Positions 1 to 4,094 of a stretch of 5,548 nucleotides of DNA are shown here, piece after piece (the stretch's first letter is position 1; every line of letters starts with the position of its first letter). The notes beneath the pieces are model-generated. The model was not told the origin of the DNA. It saw nothing but the letters and a program-made list of their open reading frames with translations, and did not search any database. The DNA lies in contig JACDBE010000182.1 of the NCBI GenBank assembly GCA_013695075.1, forward strand, positions 1 through 5,548, written 5' to 3'. This stretch comes from Acidimicrobiia bacterium. GTDB taxonomy: Bacteria > Actinomycetota > Acidimicrobiia > Spongiisociales > UBA5794. The position numbers and the translations under genes are program-made.

Positions 1-355
1 CCGGGATCGACACGATCTTGCGCTCCACATCGACACCGGTGAACCGTTTGATGGCCTCGATAATGTCGTGCTCGGCCACCGAACCAAACAGGCGACCCTC
101 GTCCCCGGCCCTGGCGGCTACCACGACCCGCGTCCCCGCCAGCAGTTGGGCGATCTGTTCGGCGTCGCCACGGACCCGCGTCGCCGCCTCGACCCGGGCG
201 GAGCGCACCGCCTCTGCCTGGGCGATGGCGCCGCGTGTGGCCTTCACGGCCTTGCGCTTGGGCACCAGGTAGTTGCGGGCGTACCCGTCGGCCACGTCGA
301 CAACGTCGCCTTTGGCCCCGAGATCCTGGACATCCTCGACCAGAATGAGCTTCAT
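1..355 (-). CDS. rplI: 50S ribosomal protein L9 (3' end cut by window edge)
   Basis: L9 binds 23S rRNA near the base of the L1 stalk and helps maintain reading-frame fidelity. The 118 visible residues begin MKLILVEDVQDLGAKGD, followed by GYARNYLVPK at about residues 24-33, the signature of the L9 N-terminal RNA-binding domain. A charged Ala/Arg-rich stretch (about 40-72) matches the long connecting helix. The C-terminal domain then begins with GRLFGSV (about 87-93) and ERKIVSIP at the edge. A full L9 is about 150 residues, so roughly 30 are missing because the window ends, not because the gene is broken. The ATG lies 4 nt past the rpsR stop, and its weak AAGG-like ribosome site overlaps that stop, which suggests translational coupling. 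It is the last visible gene of the rpsF-ssb-rpsR-rplI cluster. Confidence 0.96.
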   Translation of the reverse strand, partial: MKLILVEDVQDLGAKGDVVDVADGYARNYLVPKRKAVKATRGAIAQAEAVRSARVEAATRVRGDAEQIAQLLAGTRVVVAARAGDEGRLFGSVAEHDIIEAIKRFTGVDVERKIVSIP

Positions 356-359
356 CGCC

Positions 360-629
360 TTACGCCCGGGTCTGCACGTAGGGGAGCAGCGCCATCTCCC
401 GGGCATTCTTGACGGCCCGGGCGACGGCGCGCTGGTGAATGCCGCAGTTGCCGGTGACCCGCCGGGTGCGGATCTTGCCCTTGTCGGACACGAACTTGCG
501 CAGCATGGCGACGTTCTTGTAGTCGATGGGCTCGGCCTTCTCGTCGCAGAACTGGCATACCTTGCGACGTCGGCGGCTGTCGGCGGCGGTCGGCCGTCTC
601 CGTCGTGGGGCTCGCTTGACTGGTGGCAT
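360..629 (-). CDS. rpsR: 30S ribosomal protein S18, zinc-binding (C+) type
   Basis: S18 pairs with S6 on the platform of the 30S subunit. The 89-residue product has the usual family length. It has a basic N-terminus (RRRR at 9-12 and 19-22) and the core IDYKNVAMLRKFVSDKGKI, then the typical RRVTGN segment and the MALLPY tail. Cys25-x2-Cys28 together with Cys62-x2-His65 (NCGIHQR) form the putative metal-ligand set of the C+ form of S18. The ATG is preceded by AGGAG at 636-640 with 6-nt spacing. The gene lies 18 nt after ssb and 4 nt before rplI on the same strand, in the conserved order. The start is supported by both the SD and the family N-terminus. Confidence 0.97.
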   Translation of the reverse strand: MPPVKRAPRRRRPTAADSRRRRKVCQFCDEKAEPIDYKNVAMLRKFVSDKGKIRTRRVTGNCGIHQRAVARAVKNAREMALLPYVQTRA

Positions 630-635
630 CTCAGG

Positions 636-640
636 CTCCT
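636..640 (-). promoter_or_regulatory. Ribosome binding site of rpsR
   Basis: On the minus strand this reads AGGAG, six bases before the rpsR ATG. It lies in the 18-nt gap after the ssb stop and fixes the rpsR start. Confidence 0.75.
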
Positions 641-647
641 CGGTAGA

Positions 648-1106
648 TCAGAAGGGGGCTTCGTCGGGCCCGTAGTCGTCCCGCGCTACCGGGGCCGGGG
701 GCGTAGATACGGTGGAACGGCCGCCGTCGGACCAAGTGTCGCCGCCGGCGCGGGGGGTCTTGGTAACGGCGGCGGTGGCCCACCGGATGGAAGGCCCGAT
801 CTCGTCGATGCGCACCTCGACCACTGACCTCTTGTCACCCTCCTGGGTCTCCCAGGAGCGTTGCTCGAGGGAACCGGTGACGATGACCCGCATCCCCTTG
901 GTCAGCGATTCGGCCACGTTCTCGGCCATGTCCCGCCAGCAGGTGCCCCCGAAGAAGCTGGTTTCCTCCTGCCATTCGTCGTTGCGGTCGCGGAACCGGC
1001 GGTTTACGGCGAAGCGCACCTTCACCATCGCCACCCCGCTGGGGGTGAAGCGCAGCTCGGGGTCGTCCACCAGGTTGCCGACCAGCGTCACGGAATTCGT
1101 CGTCAT
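648..1106 (-). CDS. ssb: Single-stranded DNA-binding protein
   Basis: SSB coats ssDNA during replication, repair and recombination, and recruits partner proteins through its C-terminal tip. The 152-residue product opens with the OB-fold signature (VTLVGNLVDDPELRFTPSG, residues 6-24). It continues with ENVAESLTKGMRVIVTGSL (about 62-80) and a WETQEGDKRSVVEVRIDEIGPS-type strand region, close to actinobacterial SSBs known from Mycobacterium. A Gly/Pro/Ser-rich linker (about 115-145) leads to the acidic tip DEAPF, a variant of the usual DDxPF. The linker is short, so the protein is at the small end for actinobacteria. The segment SFFGGTCW (50-57) carries two glycines where Mycobacterium SSB has Arg-Cys. 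The ATG has a purine-rich GAGAGAG about 8 nt upstream. It sits 70 nt after rpsF and 18 nt before rpsR. Confidence 0.96.
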   Translation of the reverse strand: MTTNSVTLVGNLVDDPELRFTPSGVAMVKVRFAVNRRFRDRNDEWQEETSFFGGTCWRDMAENVAESLTKGMRVIVTGSLEQRSWETQEGDKRSVVEVRIDEIGPSIRWATAAVTKTPRAGGDTWSDGGRSTVSTPPAPVARDDYGPDEAPF

Positions 1107-1176
1107 GTCACATCTCTCTCGTCGATCTCGATTACGGCTCCACTATGCAACGAAGGTGCGACAGAAACCAGAGGGG

Positions 1177-1464
1177 TCACGCCGCCCCCCGCCTGACAAT
1201 CTTGTGGCGCATCACGGCGTCGGACAGGTGCAGGGCCCGATCGAGGCGGTCGACCAGCTCCAGCTCCGCCTCGAAACTCACCACCGAGTAGTGGCCCTCG
1301 TGGAGATGATCGATCTCGTAGGCGAAACGGCGCTTCCCCCAGAGATCCCTACTGATCACCGAACCGGACTCGGCGATGGCCTTCTCCACCTCGGCCACCT
1401 GGCCGGCGACGTCCGTCTCGGCCATCTCCGGTCTGTGGATGATCATCAGTTCATAGGAACGCAA
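1177..1464 (-). CDS. rpsF: 30S ribosomal protein S6
   Basis: S6 forms a heterodimer with S18 on the 30S platform. The 95-residue product matches the compact, tail-less S6 form. The N-terminus is MRSYELMII, the middle has WGKRRFAYEIDHLHEGHYSV (about 42-61, the rRNA/S18-facing strands), and it ends with DAVMRHKIVRRG, as family members do. The start codon is TTG (positions 1464-1462). It is chosen because MR-x-YEL is the family N-terminus and because AGGAGG lies nine bases upstream. The ATG at 1454 is out of frame, and the next in-frame ATG (residue 7) would delete the first beta strand. It is the first gene of the rpsF-ssb-rpsR-rplI cluster, 171 bp downstream of panB on the same strand, and has a structured leader. 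Confidence 0.96.
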   Translation of the reverse strand: MRSYELMIIHRPEMAETDVAGQVAEVEKAIAESGSVISRDLWGKRRFAYEIDHLHEGHYSVVSFEAELELVDRLDRALHLSDAVMRHKIVRRGAA

Positions 1465-1473
1465 AGGCTCACA

Positions 1474-1479
1474 CCTCCT
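1474..1479 (-). promoter_or_regulatory. Strong Shine-Dalgarno that sets the TTG start of rpsF
   Basis: The minus strand reads AGGAGGTGT, a near-perfect complement of the 16S rRNA 3' end, with nine bases between AGGAGG and the TTG. It is flanked by CACA and TGTG, which could hold it in a small hairpin loop. The GGAGG can also pair with CCTTC at 1500-1496. Confidence 0.8.
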
Positions 1480-1500
1480 GTGGACATCCGGAAAGGAAGG

Positions 1501-1519
1501 CCCCCGGTCTCTCCGGGAG
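1501..1519 (-). promoter_or_regulatory. Hairpin in the rpsF 5' leader
   Basis: The minus strand reads CTCCCGG-AGAGA-CCGGGGG, a 7-bp stem (one G-U) with a 5-nt loop. It lies about 22 bases upstream of the rpsF Shine-Dalgarno. No T-run follows, so it is not a standard terminator. The adjacent CCTTC (1500-1496) can pair with the GGAGG of the ribosome site, and the loop this creates contains CCG (1491-1489). S6:S18-binding leaders with a CCG-containing bulge are known in bacteria, but I cannot confirm a match to that motif here. Confidence 0.4.
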
Positions 1520-1541
1520 CAGGGGTCTGTCGAGCACCAGC

Positions 1542-1547
1542 AGTGTA
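1542..1547 (-). promoter_or_regulatory. Possible -10 element for the rpsF operon
   Basis: The minus strand reads TACACT, which fits TANNNT, in the only relatively AT-containing part of the panB-rpsF gap. The hexamer 18 bases upstream, GATCGA, is a poor -35 element. Transcription would start near 1535, leaving a leader of about 70 nt that includes the hairpin at 1501-1519. This is a sequence-pattern call only. Confidence 0.3.
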
Positions 1548-1589
1548 ACCGGCCCGCCGCGCGGCTCGATCGGGCCTGGGCCCTGGTGC

Positions 1590-1614
1590 CCGGGCGCGGC
1601 TACCCGCAGCCCGG
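1590..1614 (-). terminator. Terminator-like hairpin after panB
   Basis: The two arms CCGGGC+GCGG and CCGC+GCCCGG pair over 10 bp, with one bulged base and a 4-nt loop. The structure begins 21 bases after the panB stop. It is very stable and well placed to end panB transcription, but it has no following U-tract. GC-rich actinobacteria often lack that tract. Further palindromes (GGGCCTGGGCCC at 1572-1583 and GCCGCGCGGC at 1556-1565) lie just beyond it. Confidence 0.5.
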
Positions 1615-1635
1615 ACAATCGCTGGAATAGAACGG

Positions 1636-2541
1636 TCAGCGGTCCATGACGTCGTCGGCGAGCAGGTGATCGCCGCGGAACCGGCCCCAGTCGTCACCCG
1701 CCTGCTCCAGGTCGAGCAGCATCTGGGCCGCCTCGGCGGACATGTGGTAGGTCTCGGCGTCGCTGGGGAACGCCCCCGACTCGACGTCGGCGAAGAATCG
1801 TCCCAGCGCCTCGACGGCGACATCGGCCAGCCGGGCGTACTGGCGTACGAACTTGGCGATATGGCCGTCGTGGAGCCCGAGCACGTCGTGGAACACCAGC
1901 ACCTGCCCGTCGCAGGAGGGCCCGGCACCGATGCCGACGGTGGGTACCGGGACCTGACGGGTGATGAGTGCCGCCACCGTGTCGGGGACGCCTTCGAGCA
2001 CGATGGCGAACACCCCGGCGTCGGCGAGGGCGATGGCGTCGCTGATGAGTTCGTGGGCCACGGCGGCATCCTTGCCCTGGACCCGGTACCCGCCCATGGC
2101 GTGCACCGACTGGGGGGTGAGGCCGAGATGGCTCATCACCGGGATCTCGGCATCGAGGATGGCCCGGATCATCCTGATCCGCTTACGGCCACCTTCCAGC
2201 TTCACCGCCTCGGCACCGCCCTGGCGGACCAACCTGCCGGCGGTGGTGACGGTCTCGTCGGTCGAGGAGTGGTACGACAGCCATGGCATGTCACCGAGGA
2301 CCATCGCCCGCGGGGAGGCGGTGGCGACGGCGGCGGTGTGATGGATCATGTCGTCGACGGTGACCGAGAGGGTGTCGGGCCGACCGAGTACCACGTTGCC
2401 CATCGAGTCGCCCACCAGGATGATGTCGGCACCGGCCCGGTCGGCAATGCGGGCCGTGGGCGCGTCGTATGCCGTCACCATCTTGATCTTGGCGCCGCCC
2501 TTGCGGGCGATGACGGCGGGTGCGGTGATCTTGTCGTTCAT
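1636..2541 (-). CDS. panB: 3-methyl-2-oxobutanoate hydroxymethyltransferase
   Basis: PanB transfers a hydroxymethyl group from 5,10-methylene-tetrahydrofolate to 2-oxoisovalerate to give ketopantoate, the first committed step of pantothenate and CoA synthesis. The product has 301 residues and a TIM-barrel fold. Visible landmarks are MVTAYDAPTA (21-30) and VGDSMGNVVLG (43-53), with Asp45 and Asp84 (GDMPWLSY) as Mg2+ ligands. EAVKLEGG (111-118) holds the third ligand, Glu116. His138 follows in SHLGLTPQ, and the catalytic Glu183 is in IVLEGVP. VGIGAGPSCDGQVLVFHDVLGL (202-223) is the family C-terminal signature. The ATG is chosen because MNDKITAPA-x-KGG matches the family N-terminus and a GAGAGAGG ribosome site lies about 9-10 nt upstream. 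The frame stays open far upstream, but that stretch is not PanB-like and overlaps the divergent gene. The product is somewhat longer than the usual 260-280 residues, mostly at the C-terminus (DDWGRFRGDHLL). No panC or panD is adjacent. Confidence 0.96.
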   Translation of the reverse strand: MNDKITAPAVIARKGGAKIKMVTAYDAPTARIADRAGADIILVGDSMGNVVLGRPDTLSVTVDDMIHHTAAVATASPRAMVLGDMPWLSYHSSTDETVTTAGRLVRQGGAEAVKLEGGRKRIRMIRAILDAEIPVMSHLGLTPQSVHAMGGYRVQGKDAAVAHELISDAIALADAGVFAIVLEGVPDTVAALITRQVPVPTVGIGAGPSCDGQVLVFHDVLGLHDGHIAKFVRQYARLADVAVEALGRFFADVESGAFPSDAETYHMSAEAAQMLLDLEQAGDDWGRFRGDHLLADDVMDR

Positions 2542-2727
2542 GAGCGGTGCCCTCTCTCCCCACCATCTCCGGTTGGGGGATCTGCTACGGATGGTTGTCG
2601 CCTGGTTGTGAACGATGTCGCTGCTGCCCACCCCGGTGAGTGCCTCGGCCGCCGCTGGCGTGGTCGCCCGTGCCCCGGGTGGACCACAATACCGTGACGG
2701 CCACTTCGGAACCCGCGGGGAGGCGGT
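2542..2727. promoter_or_regulatory. Divergent intergenic region of panB and the PPOX-family gene
   Basis: This 186-bp region separates two diverging starts, so it must hold the promoters of both genes. TACCGT (2690-2695, plus strand) and TATTGT (2691-2686, minus strand) both fit TANNNT and overlap in the one AT-rich patch. Neither has a clear -35 element. A nested dyad at 2660-2687 abuts them. On the panB side the leader would be about 140 nt. Promoter placement is tentative. Confidence 0.4.
2660..2687. repeat. Nested inverted repeat upstream of the PPOX-family gene
   Basis: Outer arms GTGGTC (2660-2665) and GACCAC (2682-2687) are exact inverse complements. Inside them, CCCG (2667-2670) and CGGG (2676-2679) pair across TGCCC. 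The 28-bp dyad touches the putative -10 elements of the divergent region, a typical place for an operator, but it could also be an RNA hairpin in the panB leader. Confidence 0.4.
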
Positions 2728-3207
2728 ATGGCAAAGAAGGAGATAACGATGACCGAGGGCGAACGGATGGACTTCCTCGCCGCTCCCCGCACCCTGATGG
2801 TGTCGTCCATCGACCACCGTGGATACCCGCACGTGGCTCCCATGTGGTACGCCCTTGACCAGGGTGCCATCGTGTTCCGCTCGTTCACCAAGTCCCAGAA
2901 GATCGTCAACCTGAAGCGCAACCCGAAGGTGGGGATCCTGGTCGAGGAGGGCGAGCGTTATGAGGACTTGCGCGGGGTGATGATCCAAGGGGAGGCCCGG
3001 TTGATCGACGACCCGGACTACGTGCTCGACCTGTACGGGATCCTGGCCGCCCGCTACCCCTTCTCCGGTGACCAACCGGTCCCATTCCCGGATCGGGAGT
3101 CGCTGCGGCAGGCCTTCGGCCGGTTCGCCGCCAAGAACACCGCGGTGGTGGTAGAACCGCAGCGAATCAGCTCCTGGGACCATCGCAAGCTGGGCGGCGC
3201 TTACTGA
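2728..3207 (+). CDS. PPOX-class split-barrel protein, probable F420- or FMN-dependent oxidoreductase
   Basis: The 159-residue product belongs to the pyridoxamine 5'-phosphate oxidase-like split beta-barrel superfamily. Actinobacterial members include F420-dependent reductases, biliverdin/quinone reductases and FMN proteins. Evidence is RTLMVSSIDHRGYPHVAPMWY (21-41, the first barrel strands) and FTKSQKIVNLKRNPKVGILVEEG (53-75, the cofactor-phosphate region, with Lys58, Asn61 and Arg64). VMIQGEARLIDD (84-95) follows, and the C-terminal SSWDHRKL (148-155) is typical of this subgroup. The substrate and cofactor cannot be read from sequence. Two starts compete. The ATG at 2728, with GGGGAGG 4 nt upstream, keeps the MAKKEITMT N-terminus I recall in relatives. 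The in-frame ATG at 2749 has a better placed AAGGAG (2737-2742). The gene is divergent from panB and convergent with pdxH. Confidence 0.85.
   Translation: MAKKEITMTEGERMDFLAAPRTLMVSSIDHRGYPHVAPMWYALDQGAIVFRSFTKSQKIVNLKRNPKVGILVEEGERYEDLRGVMIQGEARLIDDPDYVLDLYGILAARYPFSGDQPVPFPDRESLRQAFGRFAAKNTAVVVEPQRISSWDHRKLGGAY
2737..2742 (+). promoter_or_regulatory. Internal Shine-Dalgarno for an alternative start at 2749
   Basis: AAGGAG, followed by six bases and an in-frame ATG at 2749, lies inside the first seven codons of the annotated gene. If used, it gives a 152-residue protein starting MTEGERMDFL. Confidence 0.45.
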
Positions 3208-3230
3208 CAGCCGCCCGCCAGGCGCGGCTG
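3208..3230. terminator. Hairpin between convergent genes, possible terminator
   Basis: Arms CAGCCGC (3208-3214) and GCGGCTG (3224-3230) are perfect 7-bp inverse complements around a 9-nt loop, starting directly after the stop of the PPOX-family gene. No T-run follows on the plus strand, and none on the minus strand after pdxH. The remaining 94 bases before the pdxH stop hold no gene I can support. Confidence 0.45.
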
Positions 3231-3324
3231 ATGGAGCCGGGCTATGAGCGCAGCTCCGGCGGTTGGGGCTGGGGCCGCCAATCGCACCGCGATGAGGCGT
3301 CAGCCGAAGAGCCGATAGCAACCC

Positions 3325-3954
3325 CTAGGGCCACAGCAGCCGGCTCAGCCAGGTGTCGCCGTGGCGGACGAACTCTACCCGGTCGTGCATTCGATCGAGC
3401 CGACCCTGCCAGAACTCGACACGGCTAGGGAGAAGCCGGTAGCCGCCCCAGTGCGGTGGGCGGGGCACCACATCGGGATAGGAGTCGTCCAGCTGCGCCA
3501 TCCGATCCACCAACTCCTGTCGGTCGCCGAGCACCCGACTCTGCGAGGAGGCGGCGGCGGCCAGCTGCGCCCCGCGGGGCCTGGTGATGAAGTACTCGTC
3601 GGATTCGGCGGCGGTGATCCGCTCCACCCGGCCGGCGGCCCGCACCTGGCGGTGCAGCGTCAGCAAGGTGAGCGACACCGCCCCCCAGGGGTTGGCCTCC
3701 AGTTCGGCCGCCTTCATGGAGCCGTAGTTGGTGAAGAATACCAGCCCACTGTCGATCGACTTGAGCAGCACGGTGCGCACCGACGGTCGCCCGCCCTCGC
3801 TGGCGGTGGCCAGGCTCATGGCGTTGGGTTGGGGCACCTGGGCTACGTACGCCTCATCCAACCAGCGGCGAACCGCCTCGATGGGATCGTCGCCGAGGGC
3901 GTCCCGATCTAGCGGTGCACCGTTATACGACGGCCCCGTGGGCAGGAAGTGCAT
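3325..3954 (-). CDS. pdxH: Pyridoxamine/pyridoxine 5'-phosphate oxidase
   Basis: PdxH is an FMN enzyme that oxidises PNP or PMP to pyridoxal 5'-phosphate with O2, in vitamin B6 salvage and the final step of B6 synthesis. At 209 residues it is of family length. DDPIEAVRRWLDEA (22-35) is the N-terminal helix. RTVLLK (60-65) carries FMN contacts and Lys65, the equivalent of E. coli Lys72. FFTNYGSMKAAEL (73-85) and LHRQVRAAGRVER (100-112) follow. Tyr121 and Arg125 (YFITRPR) match the PLP phosphate ligands. WGGYRLLPSRVEFWQGR (169-185) and RMHDR with Arg188 and His190 complete the active site, and the C-terminus is RLLWP. Two family residues differ. The usual Trp of the WxxLxRQV motif is Leu97, and the Ser of RPxxSQ is Ala129. 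There is no Shine-Dalgarno before the ATG, and the mRNA may be leaderless. It converges with the split-barrel gene at 2728-3207. Confidence 0.93.
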   Translation of the reverse strand: MHFLPTGPSYNGAPLDRDALGDDPIEAVRRWLDEAYVAQVPQPNAMSLATASEGGRPSVRTVLLKSIDSGLVFFTNYGSMKAAELEANPWGAVSLTLLTLHRQVRAAGRVERITAAESDEYFITRPRGAQLAAAASSQSRVLGDRQELVDRMAQLDDSYPDVVPRPPHWGGYRLLPSRVEFWQGRLDRMHDRVEFVRHGDTWLSRLLWP

Positions 3955-3960
3955 GACGCC

Positions 3961-3966
3961 AAGCTA
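3961..3966 (-). promoter_or_regulatory. Possible -10 element for a leaderless pdxH transcript
   Basis: The minus strand reads TAGCTT (TANNNT), exactly six bases before the pdxH ATG, so transcription could begin at the ATG itself. The absence of any purine-rich ribosome site upstream agrees with this. No good -35 hexamer is visible. Confidence 0.3.
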
Positions 3967-3987
3967 GCCATACGTCGTGGGTTTTCG

Positions 3988-4023
3988 CTGGGGCGGGACA
4001 CGGTCCCCTGCCCAGATCCTGGG
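3988..4023. repeat. Overlapping hairpins between the VanW-family gene and pdxH
   Basis: GGGAC (3995-3999) pairs with GTCCC (4003-4007) around ACG. Flanking CTGGG(G)C (3988-3994) can extend the stem by pairing with GCCCAG (4010-4015). CCCAG (4011-4015) can instead pair with CTGGG (4019-4023) around a 3-nt loop, so the two folds exclude one another. The structure lies about 70-105 bases beyond the VanW-gene stop and could serve as its terminator, though no U-tract follows. The 140-bp gap 3955-4094 contains nothing else I can support beyond this and the -10-like hexamer. Confidence 0.4.
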
Positions 4024-4094
4024 TTGATGTCTCCGCTTCATCCTCTTGTTCAGGGTCACGTCGGTTTACCCCTGCCCGGGCCACCGGGGTGCCG

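Noticed and set aside
273..827. Plus-strand frames over rplI, rpsR and ssb
   Set aside because: They overlap four confidently identified minus-strand genes and have no recognisable domain.
1666..2697. 343-codon plus-strand open frame over panB
   Set aside because: It lies antisense to a well-conserved panB, has shadow-like composition (Gly/Asp/His/Val-rich) and matches no family I recognise.
2542..3321. Upstream extension of the panB frame to 561 residues
   Set aside because: The frame is open only because of GC bias. The extension runs antisense through the split-barrel gene, is not PanB-like, and the ATG at 2541 gives the proper family N-terminus.
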